This document shows positions 27,216-35,459 of a stretch of DNA of 64,000 bases, piece by piece (position 1 is the first letter of the stretch; every line of letters starts with the position of its first letter). The stretch is from Sandarakinorhabdus sp. AAP62 (GTDB lineage Bacteria > Pseudomonadota > Alphaproteobacteria > Sphingomonadales > Sphingomonadaceae). Made by a program: the position numbers and the translations under genes. The notes under the pieces are model-generated. The model searched no databases, was not told the DNA's origin, and was given only the letters and a program-made list of their open reading frames with translations. Location: the NCBI RefSeq assembly GCF_000331225.1, contig NZ_ANFY01000010.1, forward strand, positions 1 to 64,000. The letters run 5' to 3'.

Positions 27216-28313
27216 TCACCCCAACGCCACCCGCGCACCGGCGTGGCGCACCAGCGCGCCTTCCAGTTCCAGGTCCAGCAGCACGCTCGCCACTTGCGCA
27301 GGCGGCAGCCTGGTGAGGCGGATGAGATCGTCGATGGGCACGGCCGTGGGGGAGAGCAGGGCGAGAAGCGCCGCGCGGGCCGCCGGATCGGGGGTGAGGG
27401 CGGGGCCGAAGTCTGGCAGCGGGAGCGGCTCGGCGACGTTCAGGGGCAGCGCGGGCTGGCCGGAGAGGGTGGAGAGCGCCTCCAGCACGTCGGCCGCCGT
27501 CTGGATCAGCGTGGCGCCTTCGCGGATGAGCAGGTTGCAGCCCTGCGCGCGCGGATCGAGCGGGGAGCCGGGCACGGCCATCACCTCCCGCCCCAGATCG
27601 GCCGCGATGCGCGCCGTGATCAGGCTGCCCGATTTGGGCGCGCCTTCCACCACGATGGTGCCGGCCGAAAGCCCCGCGATGATGCGGTTGCGGCGCGGGA
27701 AATGGCGGGCCTGCGGCTCGACCCCCGGCGGCTGTTCGGCGATCACCAGGCCTTGATCGGCGATGCGCGCCATCAGATCGGCGTGATCGGGCGGATAGGG
27801 CACGTCCACCCCGCCGGCGACCACCGCGATGGTGCCGCGATCCAGCGCCGCCGCGTGCGCCGCCGCATCGATGCCGCGCGCCAGGCCGGAAACGACGACA
27901 TAATCCGCCTCTGCCAGATCCATCGCCAGTTGCCGGGCAAAGCGCGTGCCCGCCGCGCTGGCGTTGCGGGCGCCGACGATGGCCACCGCGGGCCGATCGA
28001 GCAGGGCGAGGTCTCCCCGGGCATAGAGCACGGGCGGGGCGGTTTCGGTGCCGGCCAGCAGCGCGGGATAATCCGGGGTGCCGAGGAAGAGCAGATCCGC
28101 GCCCAAAGTGGCGGCGGTTTCGAGTTCGGCGAGGGCTTCGGATTCGGGGTGCAGCGCGAGGCTGCGATTGCCGCGCCGGGCGAGATCGGGCAGCGCCTTC
28201 AGCGCGGTTTCGGCATCGCCAAAGCGTGCGATGAGCTGGCGATAGGTGACCGGGCCAATCGAATCGGTGCGGATCAAGCGCAGCCGGGCGACTGCATCCG
28301 ACGGCAGGCTCAT
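27216..28313 (-). CDS. dprA: DNA-processing protein DprA
   Basis: Binds incoming single-stranded DNA and loads RecA in natural transformation. The 365 residues comprise an N-terminal helical domain (RLRLIRTDSIGPVTYRQLI), the Rossmann core (VAIVGARNASAAGTRFARQLA, VVVSGLARGIDAAAHAAAL, GGVDVPYPPDH, FPRRNRIIAGLS, VVEGAPKSGSLITARIA, VPGSPLDPRAQGCNLLIREGA) and a C-terminal winged-helix segment (IDDLIRLTRLPPAQVASVLLDLELEG). Its start overlaps the plsY stop by 4 bases. Confidence 0.96.
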   Translation of the reverse strand: MSLPSDAVARLRLIRTDSIGPVTYRQLIARFGDAETALKALPDLARRGNRSLALHPESEALAELETAATLGADLLFLGTPDYPALLAGTETAPPVLYARGDLALLDRPAVAIVGARNASAAGTRFARQLAMDLAEADYVVVSGLARGIDAAAHAAALDRGTIAVVAGGVDVPYPPDHADLMARIADQGLVIAEQPPGVEPQARHFPRRNRIIAGLSAGTIVVEGAPKSGSLITARIAADLGREVMAVPGSPLDPRAQGCNLLIREGATLIQTAADVLEALSTLSGQPALPLNVAEPLPLPDFGPALTPDPAARAALLALLSPTAVPIDDLIRLTRLPPAQVASVLLDLELEGALVRHAGARVALG

Positions 28314-28894
28314 TTGGCCTTTTGCCCGATTTTCGATTCGGTGCCGGCGGCGAGGCGGCTGAGGTTATCGCGGTGCTGGAAGATCAGCAGCGCCGCCAGC
28401 GCGGCCAGGTGCGTGGCCCAGCCGAGATTGCCGGTGAGGAACCAGACGGCGATCGGGCAGGCGATGGCGGCGAGCATGCCGCCCACACTTGAATAGCGCG
28501 TGGCCAGTGCGCCGCCGAGCCAGGTTGCCAGCGCGATGACGCCGGCGAGCGGGGCAGCGGCCAGAGTCACCCCCAAAATCGTCGCGACGCCCTTTCCTCC
28601 ACGAAATTTGAGCCAAATAGGAAAACAATGGCCCACGAAAGCCGCTGTGCCGGACACGACCGCCCCCACTTCGCCACCCAGCCACCGCCCGATGGCCACC
28701 GCCGCCACCCCTTTGCCAGCGTCCAGCAGCAAAGTGGCCGCCGCCAAGCCCTTGTTTCCGGTGCGCAAGACATTGGTGGTGCCGATGTTGCCGCTGCCCA
28801 CTTGCCGGATATCGATGCCGATCATCCGGGTGAGCAGGAGCCCGAACGGGATCGAGCCGAGGAAATAGCCGATGGCGAGAGGAATCCAGTCCAT
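28310..28894 (-). CDS. plsY: Glycerol-3-phosphate acyltransferase PlsY
   Basis: Inner-membrane enzyme that transfers acyl groups from acyl-phosphate to glycerol-3-phosphate. 194 residues with five hydrophobic segments and the conserved motifs GSIPFGLLLTR, GSGNIGTTNVLRT and HCFPIWLKFRGGKGVAT. First gene of a plsY-dprA unit on the minus strand, divergent from the amidohydrolase gene. Confidence 0.96.
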   Translation of the reverse strand: MDWIPLAIGYFLGSIPFGLLLTRMIGIDIRQVGSGNIGTTNVLRTGNKGLAAATLLLDAGKGVAAVAIGRWLGGEVGAVVSGTAAFVGHCFPIWLKFRGGKGVATILGVTLAAAPLAGVIALATWLGGALATRYSSVGGMLAAIACPIAVWFLTGNLGWATHLAALAALLIFQHRDNLSRLAAGTESKIGQKAK

Positions 28895-28955
28895 AGCAGC
28901 AGCCTAGCGGGCGGGCCGGGCTGCGTCTATGCTTCACGCCAAGAGGGGGAAGTGC

Positions 28956-30545
28956 ATGAAAACGTTGATCGCCATCGCGCTGGGACTGCTGGCCAGCACC
29001 GCAAGCGCCCAGATGAAGCCCACCCCGCCGCGCGACACCGCGCTGGCCGCTGGACCGTATGAAACGCTGGTGATCCGGGGCGCCACCATCATCACCGGCA
29101 ACGGTGGCCCGCCGCAGGGGCCAGCCGATATCATCATAAGTAGCGGAAAAATCACCGATATCCGCCCTGCTGGCACCCCCGGCCTGCCGATGAAGGCCAA
29201 TCGCCCGCCGCAGAACCCCACCCGCGAGATCGACGCCACCGGCATGTATGTCCTGCCCGGTTTCGTGGACATGCACGGCCACAACGGCGATCCCGACAAG
29301 ATGGACGACCCCAGCTACGCCTGGCGGCTGTGGCTGGCGCACGGGGTGACGACGGTGCGCGGCGTGTCCTTCTTTGGCGGCGACGTTTCGCGCGCCTTTG
29401 ATGAGCGCAAGCGGGCCGCGGCGGGCGAGATCATCGCACCAAGGCTTTATGTTTATCAGACACTTGGTAGTGGCGCCAACGCCGGCTGGAAGGGCGGGCG
29501 CGTGACGACGCCGGAAAAGGCGCGCGAGTGGGTGCGCTGGGCGGCGAGCGCGGGCATCGACGGCATCAAGTTCTTCAACCGCGGCGACGAGACTCCGGAG
29601 ATCGACCGTGCCGCCATTGCCGAGGCGAAGAAACTGGGCCTGGGCACGGTCGCGCACCTCAGCCAGCCCAACATCGCCGAGTTCAACGCCCGCGATGCCG
29701 CCGCCGCCGGCCTGGGCACCATCACCCATTTTTACGGGCATTTTGAAAGCCTTCTGAAGGATCGCCGCGTGCAGGACACGCCGGCCGATTACAACTTCAA
29801 CGATGAGCAGAAGCGTTTTGGCGGCATCGCCGAGATCTGGAACCAGATCCACGAACCCGGCGGGCCGGAGTGGGTGGAGTATCTGAAGGCGCAGAAGGCC
29901 GCCGGCGTGGTTTTCGATCCCACCTTCAACATCTACAGCGCCAGCCGCGATCTGATGCGCGCCAAGCGGGCCGAATGGCACGATCGCTACACGCTGCCGA
30001 GCCTGACCGGCTTCTTCGAGAGCAACCGCGACAACCACGGCAGCTATTTCTTCGACTGGACCAGCGAGCGCGAATATGAATGGCGGCGCTTCTACACGCG
30101 CTACATGCAATTGGTGAATGATTACAAGAATATGGGCGGCCGGGTGACGACCGGCAGCGACCCGGGTTTCATCTGGCAGACGTGGGGTTTCGGTTACATC
30201 CTGGAGCTGGAACTGCTGCGCGAGGCCGGCTTTGCGCCACTGGAGGTGATCCAGTCTGCCACCATCAACGGCGCCCGCACGCTGGAGGAGCCCAAGGGCC
30301 ACGAGCCGGATTTCGGCTTGGTGCGGGTGGGCATGCGCGCTGATCTGATCGTGGTGCCGGAAAACCCGCTGCATAATCTGAAGACGCTCTATGGCACCGG
30401 CTTTGCCCGGCTGGATGAAGCGACGCAGAAGACGGTAGTGAAGGGCGGCATCCGCTGGACCATCCGCGATGGCATCGTGCACGACGTGCCGGCGCTGCTG
30501 AAGAGCGTGGAGGACCAAGTGGCGGCGGCGAAGGCGAAGCCGTGA
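28956..30545 (+). CDS. Exported metal-dependent amidohydrolase
   Basis: Amidohydrolase-superfamily enzyme, 529 residues, with a Sec signal (MKTLIAIALGLLASTASAQ). Metal ligands are visible as HGH in GFVDMHGHNGD, further His residues in TVAHLSQPN and TITHFYGHFE, and the late Asp in VTTGSDPGF. ATG 28956 follows AAGAGGGGGA. The substrate is unknown; relatives are called imidazolonepropionase-like or Xaa-Pro dipeptidase-like. The 2-hydroxyacid dehydrogenase gene overlaps its end by 4 bases, so the two are probably in one pathway, in different compartments. Confidence 0.85.
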   Translation: MKTLIAIALGLLASTASAQMKPTPPRDTALAAGPYETLVIRGATIITGNGGPPQGPADIIISSGKITDIRPAGTPGLPMKANRPPQNPTREIDATGMYVLPGFVDMHGHNGDPDKMDDPSYAWRLWLAHGVTTVRGVSFFGGDVSRAFDERKRAAAGEIIAPRLYVYQTLGSGANAGWKGGRVTTPEKAREWVRWAASAGIDGIKFFNRGDETPEIDRAAIAEAKKLGLGTVAHLSQPNIAEFNARDAAAAGLGTITHFYGHFESLLKDRRVQDTPADYNFNDEQKRFGGIAEIWNQIHEPGGPEWVEYLKAQKAAGVVFDPTFNIYSASRDLMRAKRAEWHDRYTLPSLTGFFESNRDNHGSYFFDWTSEREYEWRRFYTRYMQLVNDYKNMGGRVTTGSDPGFIWQTWGFGYILELELLREAGFAPLEVIQSATINGARTLEEPKGHEPDFGLVRVGMRADLIVVPENPLHNLKTLYGTGFARLDEATQKTVVKGGIRWTIRDGIVHDVPALLKSVEDQVAAAKAKP

Positions 30546-31657
30546 AGCTGGCCAGCATCGCCGATTACCGGGCAGCGTCCCGGCGGCGGGTGCCGCGGTT
30601 CCTGTTCGATTACACCGATGGCGGCAGCTATGCCGAGCAGACGCTGGCGGCGAATGTCGGCGATCTGGCAGCAGTGCAGCTGGATCAGCGGGTGCTGGTG
30701 GATGTGTCGCGCGTCGAGACGCGGGTGAAATTGCTGGGGCAGACGCTGGCAATGCCGGTGATTCTCGCGCCGGTCGGGCTGGCGGGGCTGCACGCAAGGC
30801 GCGGCGAAGTGCAGGCGTGGCGCGCGGCGCGGGAAGCGGGGGTGGCGATGGCGCTGTCCACCGTGTCGATATGCAGCCTGGCAGAAGTGACGACGGGCGG
30901 CGGCGCGGCGCCGTGGTTCCAGCTTTATCTGACCAGGGACAAGGGCGCGAACGCGGCGATGATCGCCGAAGCGAAAGCGCAGGGCTGCCCGGCGCTGATG
31001 CTGACGGTGGATCTGCCCACCCCCGGCGCGCGCTATCGCGATGTGCGCTCCAGCCTCACCGGCGCGCCGGGCCTCGCTGGCACACTGCACCGCGCGGCCC
31101 AGGTGGCGGCGCGGCCGCGCTGGGCGGTGGATGTGGGGCTGTTTGGCGGGCCGGTGGCGATGGGCAATCTCACCCGGCTGGTGGGGGCAACCGCGCCGCT
31201 GTCGGACTATCTGGGCTGGCTGGCGCGCAATTTTGATGCCAGCGCCGATTGGGACCGGTTTGCCTGGGTGCGATCGCTGTGGCCGGGGCCGCTGATCGTG
31301 AAGGGGATCCTGCACCCCGATGATGCCGCGCTGGCGGTGCAGCACGGCGCCGATGCCATCGTGGTGTCCAATCACGGCGGCCGGCAGCTGGATGGCGCGA
31401 TATCGGCGGTGCGCGCCCTGCCGGCGATCATGGACCGGCTGGGCGGCTGCATTCCCGTGCTCGCCGATGGCGGCGTGCGTTCCGGATTGGATGTGCTGCG
31501 CTATCACATGCTGGGTGCGGCGGCGGTGATGATCGGCCGGCCCTGGGTGTGGGGGCTGGGCGCCGGCGGGCAGGCCGGGGTGGCGCATGTGCTGCAGCTG
31601 ATCCGCGCCGAGCTGGAAACCGCAATGGCGCTCACTGGTCGCACCCGGCTGGCCTGA
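30542..31657 (+). CDS. FMN-dependent alpha-hydroxy-acid dehydrogenase (LldD family)
   Basis: Oxidises an L-2-hydroxyacid, such as lactate or mandelate, with FMN. The 371-residue barrel has RFLFDYTDGGSYAE near the start, the catalytic His in VVSNHGGRQLDGA and FMN-phosphate motifs ADGGVRSGLDV and IGRPWVWGLGAGG. The start is GTG 30542 (GTGA overlap). No signal peptide. Which substrate it takes cannot be told. Confidence 0.88.
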   Translation: MKLASIADYRAASRRRVPRFLFDYTDGGSYAEQTLAANVGDLAAVQLDQRVLVDVSRVETRVKLLGQTLAMPVILAPVGLAGLHARRGEVQAWRAAREAGVAMALSTVSICSLAEVTTGGGAAPWFQLYLTRDKGANAAMIAEAKAQGCPALMLTVDLPTPGARYRDVRSSLTGAPGLAGTLHRAAQVAARPRWAVDVGLFGGPVAMGNLTRLVGATAPLSDYLGWLARNFDASADWDRFAWVRSLWPGPLIVKGILHPDDAALAVQHGADAIVVSNHGGRQLDGAISAVRALPAIMDRLGGCIPVLADGGVRSGLDVLRYHMLGAAAVMIGRPWVWGLGAGGQAGVAHVLQLIRAELETAMALTGRTRLA

Positions 31658-31685
31658 TGGCCAAATCCGCTGTATCGCGCCCGAT

Positions 31686-33338
31686 ATGACCGACCGGTTG
31701 ACCATCGCCTTTGCCCAGTTGAGCGCCAGCGTCGGCGATCTTGCCGGCAATGCCGACGCCATATTGGCCGCCCGTGCCAAGGCGGCGGGGGCCGATCTGC
31801 TGGTGACGCCCGAATTGTCGGTGGTCGGCTATCCGCCGGAAGATCTGGTGCTGAAACCAGCCTTTGTCGCGGCCGCGCGGCAGCAGGTCGAGCGGCTGGC
31901 GGCAGCCACGGCGACAAGCGGCCCGGCGCTGCTGGTCGGCGCGCCGTGGGCCGAAGAAGGCCATGTCTACAACGTGATGGCAATGCTGGATGGCGGCCGC
32001 ATCGCCGGGATCACCCGCAAGCATGATCTCCCCAATTATGGCACGTTCGATGAAAAGCGGGTGTTTGCCGCCGGGCCGCTGCCCGGCCCGCTGGTGTTTC
32101 GCGGCGTGCGGCTGGGCGTGCCGATCTGCGAGGATATCTGGTCGCCCGAAGTGTGCGAGTGCCTGGCCGAAACCGGCGCCGAGTTGCTGATTGCCCCCAA
32201 CGGCAGCCCGTTCGAGCTGGGCAAGGACGATATTCGCCTCAACGTGGCGGTGGCGCGCGTGGTCGAAACCGGCTTGCCCTTGGCCTATCTCAACCGCGCC
32301 GGCGGGCAGGATGAACTTGTGTTCGATGGCGCGTCGTTCGTGTTGAATGCGACACGCACCCTGGCCCACCAACTGCCGATGTGGGACGATGAAGTGCGGC
32401 TGACACATTGGCAGCGCGGGCCGCAAGGCTGGCACTGCACGCCGGGTGAAATCACCGCGGCCGATGACGAACTGGCCGCCATCTATCACGCGATGCTGGT
32501 GGGCCTGCGCGATTATGTGAACCGCAATCGCTTCCCCGGCGTGGTGCTCGGCCTGTCGGGCGGGATTGATTCGGCGCTGTCGGCGGCCGTCGCGGTCGAC
32601 GCACTGGGCGCTGATCGCGTGTGGTGCGTGATGATGCCCAGCCCGTTCACCAGCAACGAGAGCCTGGACGATGCGGCGCAATGCGCAGCGATGCTGGGCT
32701 GCCGGCTCGACACGGTGCGCATCGAACCGGCGATGACAGCGTTCGACACGATGCTGGCGCCACTGTTCGACGGCCGCCAGCGCGACATTGCCGAAGAAAA
32801 TATCCAGTCGCGCATCCGTGGCCTTACCCTGATGGGCCTTTCGAACAAGTTCGGCCCGATGCTGCTCACCACCGGCAACAAGAGCGAGATGAGCGTCGGC
32901 TATGCCACCATCTATGGCGACATGGCCGGCGGCTATTCGGTGCTGAAGGACCTGTACAAGACGACCGTGTTTCGCGTGTCGGAATGGCGCAACGCCAACA
33001 CGCCGCGGCTGTCGATCGGCCCCGCCGGCCCGGTGATGCCGGTACGCGTCATCACCAAGCCGCCCACCGCCGAACTGCGCGAGAACCAGAAGGACGAAGA
33101 CAGTCTGCCGCCCTATGATCTGCTCGATCGCATCCTCTACGGCCTGGTGGAGCAGGAACGATCGGCCAGTGATCTGGTGGCCGAAGGGTTGGATGCCGCC
33201 ACCGTCGCCCGCATCGAACGGCTGCTGTATATCGCCGAATACAAGCGCCGGCAGGCGCCGCCCGGCGTGAAGATCGGCCGCCGCAATTTCGGCCGGGACC
33301 GCCGCTATCCGATCAGCAATGCGTTTCGCACGGCCTGA
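31686..33338 (+). CDS. nadE: Glutamine-dependent NAD+ synthase
   Basis: Converts deamido-NAD to NAD with glutamine. N-terminal nitrilase-type glutaminase with Glu in TPELSVVGYPPEDL, Lys in RKHDLPNYGTFDE and nucleophilic Cys in GVPICEDIWSP; C-terminal ATP-pyrophosphatase domain with the P-loop GLSGGIDSALSAA. 550 residues, usual for the proteobacterial two-domain form. The next gene starts within its last 20 bases. Confidence 0.97.
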   Translation: MTDRLTIAFAQLSASVGDLAGNADAILAARAKAAGADLLVTPELSVVGYPPEDLVLKPAFVAAARQQVERLAAATATSGPALLVGAPWAEEGHVYNVMAMLDGGRIAGITRKHDLPNYGTFDEKRVFAAGPLPGPLVFRGVRLGVPICEDIWSPEVCECLAETGAELLIAPNGSPFELGKDDIRLNVAVARVVETGLPLAYLNRAGGQDELVFDGASFVLNATRTLAHQLPMWDDEVRLTHWQRGPQGWHCTPGEITAADDELAAIYHAMLVGLRDYVNRNRFPGVVLGLSGGIDSALSAAVAVDALGADRVWCVMMPSPFTSNESLDDAAQCAAMLGCRLDTVRIEPAMTAFDTMLAPLFDGRQRDIAEENIQSRIRGLTLMGLSNKFGPMLLTTGNKSEMSVGYATIYGDMAGGYSVLKDLYKTTVFRVSEWRNANTPRLSIGPAGPVMPVRVITKPPTAELRENQKDEDSLPPYDLLDRILYGLVEQERSASDLVAEGLDAATVARIERLLYIAEYKRRQAPPGVKIGRRNFGRDRRYPISNAFRTA

Positions 33339-34293
33339 ACTGCTGGCGGCACTGCTGCTGGCGGCCACGCCGGCGCTGGCGGCGCGCAAGCCCAGAGTGC
33401 CGCCTCCGCCGCCATTGCCGCCGCTGGTGCTGCCGGCCGCAGCACCCGTGATCGACGCGCAGATTGCCGGACAGCCTGTACGGCTGACAGTGGACTGGGG
33501 CGGCGACCCGATGGTGCTGGTCAGCCCCGAGGCCGCTGCGCGCCTGCAGCTGGCCAGCAACAGCCGCGCCGGCGGGCAGGAGGTAAGCCGCGGCCGCTTC
33601 CGGGTTTCGGTGGGGCAGACCCACGTGGCCGTGCCGTTCAGCCGCGAATTGCTGGCCATCGCCGGGCGGTCATTGACGGTGCCGGTGTTGACCCCGGTGG
33701 CTCCGCCAGCCGGCCAGGCCCCTGGCAGCGACGGCGTGATCGGCCTGCCGCTGCTGCCGCATGACGAGGTGCAGCTGGTCTATCGAGCGGCCACAGCGCG
33801 GGACCGGCTGACCGGAGTCAACGCCGGCACCAGCGATCGCAGCAGCAGCCTGACGTTTGAATGGCCGCTCCCGGGCCAGCCGCCCATCGAGGTGGAACTG
33901 CACCAGCTGCGCCCCGCCAGCGTGGCCAGCGTGTCTGCGGCCAGCCGGCTGGCCGCAGCGGGCGACGGCAAGCTGACCGGCGCGGTACGGCGGGTGGCCA
34001 TCGGGTTTGGCGTGGCCCGACCGGTGCGCACGCTGGTGCTGGCGAGGCCATTGCCGGTTGCCGGCATCATGCTGGCCAAGGTGGATGTGCGGCTGTTCGA
34101 TTGGGCCGGGCGTGCCGATCTGCCGCCCGATGCCGATGATAGCGAAGGGGCGATGGTGACGGCCAGCCGCGGCCGCCAGAGCGGCTGGCCGATCCTGAAA
34201 CTGGGCCGTGATGTGCTGGATGGCTGTGCCAGCATCACCTGGCGCCGCGATGTCGGCACGCCGGGCCGCGGCAGTTTTGATCTGCACTGCTGA
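33319..34293 (+). CDS. Exported protein with retropepsin-like repeats, function unknown
   Basis: 324 residues with a signal peptide (FARPELLAALLLAATPALAA) and a Pro-rich linker, then two related beta-rich halves. The segment APVIDAQIAGQPVRLTVDWGGDPMVLVSPEAAARL looks like a retropepsin-fold half in which the catalytic D-T/S-G is replaced by DWGG, so proteolysis is doubtful. It overlaps nadE by 20 bases and may be translationally coupled. A C-terminal Cys follows in the segment SFDLHC. Confidence 0.6.
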   Translation: MRFARPELLAALLLAATPALAARKPRVPPPPPLPPLVLPAAAPVIDAQIAGQPVRLTVDWGGDPMVLVSPEAAARLQLASNSRAGGQEVSRGRFRVSVGQTHVAVPFSRELLAIAGRSLTVPVLTPVAPPAGQAPGSDGVIGLPLLPHDEVQLVYRAATARDRLTGVNAGTSDRSSSLTFEWPLPGQPPIEVELHQLRPASVASVSAASRLAAAGDGKLTGAVRRVAIGFGVARPVRTLVLARPLPVAGIMLAKVDVRLFDWAGRADLPPDADDSEGAMVTASRGRQSGWPILKLGRDVLDGCASITWRRDVGTPGRGSFDLHC

Positions 34294-34414
34294 AACCCTC
34301 GCATTTCCACTTGGTCAGATCAAATTGCGCGCAAAATTCTTGCCGCACGGCCCCAGCAGCGCAATGATGCAGCAAAAGGCCCGCAAATCTGGGCCAAATG
34401 GGGAGGAAGCGAAC

Positions 34415-35419
34415 ATGGACATGAACCGCAGAGACACGCTTGGTCTGGCTGCCAGCGCCGCCGCCATCGGTGCCTTGGGTGCGGCCGCACCGGCCGCCGC
34501 GCAGATGGGCGCGCGCCGGCTGGGCTCCAAGGAAAAGGTCGCCTATTGGGTGGCCACGGTCACGCCTTGCGATGCCAGGGGCATGTTCGATCCCGGCGCC
34601 ATGAAAGCGGTGATGGAATGGCACCAGAAGTGCGGCGCCGATGGCGTGGTCGTGCTCGGCACTTCGGGTGAGTTCCCCAGCTTCTCGGTGGCGGAACGCA
34701 AGCTCGTCACCGAAACCGCCATGAAGCACAAGGGCAACATGAACATCATGGTCGGCCCCGGCACGCCCAACATCGTCGAGACCATCGATCTGGCGAAGCA
34801 CGCCCAGTCCGTGGGCGCCGATGGCCTGCTGGTGATCCCGCCCTTCTATTTCAACCAGCCGCCCACCGAAGGCCTGATCCACTATTACACCCAGCTGTTC
34901 GAAGCTGTGTCGATCCCGATCAACCTCTACCATATCCCCGGTACGTCAGAGGTGGCGATCACCATCGAGCTGCTGAAGGCCATGATGAAATATCCGCACC
35001 TGGCCGGCATCAAGGATTCATCGGGCAACGCCGAAGGCTTTGCCGAATTCCTCAAGGGCTTCCCGGAACTCAACATGCGCTGCGGCACGTCGAACAACCT
35101 GATCCCGGCCGTTGAAGCCGGCATGGGTGCCATCCTGGCCGACGGCAACATGTTCAGCGACAAGAGCGCCGACATCTTCAAGACCTACCGCGCCAAGGGC
35201 GACTGGAAGGCCAAGCTGAACCATCTGCGCGCCGCCGGGGCGATGATGCGTGATCACCACATGGGCGCCAACACCTATGCGGCGATGAAGTACGTCCTGT
35301 CGCTGCGCATGGGCGGCCCGATGATGTATGCGCGCACCCCCTATCCGCAGCTGACCGACGCGCAGAAGGCCAGCCTGAAGGCGGGGCTCGACAAGGTGAT
35401 GCAGATGCCGGCGGCCTGA
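34415..35419 (+). CDS. Tat-exported DapA-family aldolase/lyase
   Basis: 334 residues of the dihydrodipicolinate synthase/N-acetylneuraminate lyase family. It starts with a twin-arginine signal (MNRRDTLGLAASAAAIGALGAAAPAAA), unusual for this cytoplasmic family. The Schiff-base lysine is in LAGIKDSSGN, the catalytic Tyr in NLYHIPGTSEV, and GTSGEFPSFS corresponds to the GTTGE motif. The pyruvate-binding Arg of true DapA is not obvious, so it is probably a catabolic aldolase. ATG 34415 follows GGGAGGAAG. It precedes the PQQ dehydrogenase by 40 bases. Confidence 0.85.
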   Translation: MDMNRRDTLGLAASAAAIGALGAAAPAAAQMGARRLGSKEKVAYWVATVTPCDARGMFDPGAMKAVMEWHQKCGADGVVVLGTSGEFPSFSVAERKLVTETAMKHKGNMNIMVGPGTPNIVETIDLAKHAQSVGADGLLVIPPFYFNQPPTEGLIHYYTQLFEAVSIPINLYHIPGTSEVAITIELLKAMMKYPHLAGIKDSSGNAEGFAEFLKGFPELNMRCGTSNNLIPAVEAGMGAILADGNMFSDKSADIFKTYRAKGDWKAKLNHLRAAGAMMRDHHMGANTYAAMKYVLSLRMGGPMMYARTPYPQLTDAQKASLKAGLDKVMQMPAA

Positions 35420-35459
35420 CGGTCAACACCGCGCGCATCATCCATCAAGGGGCAAACAC

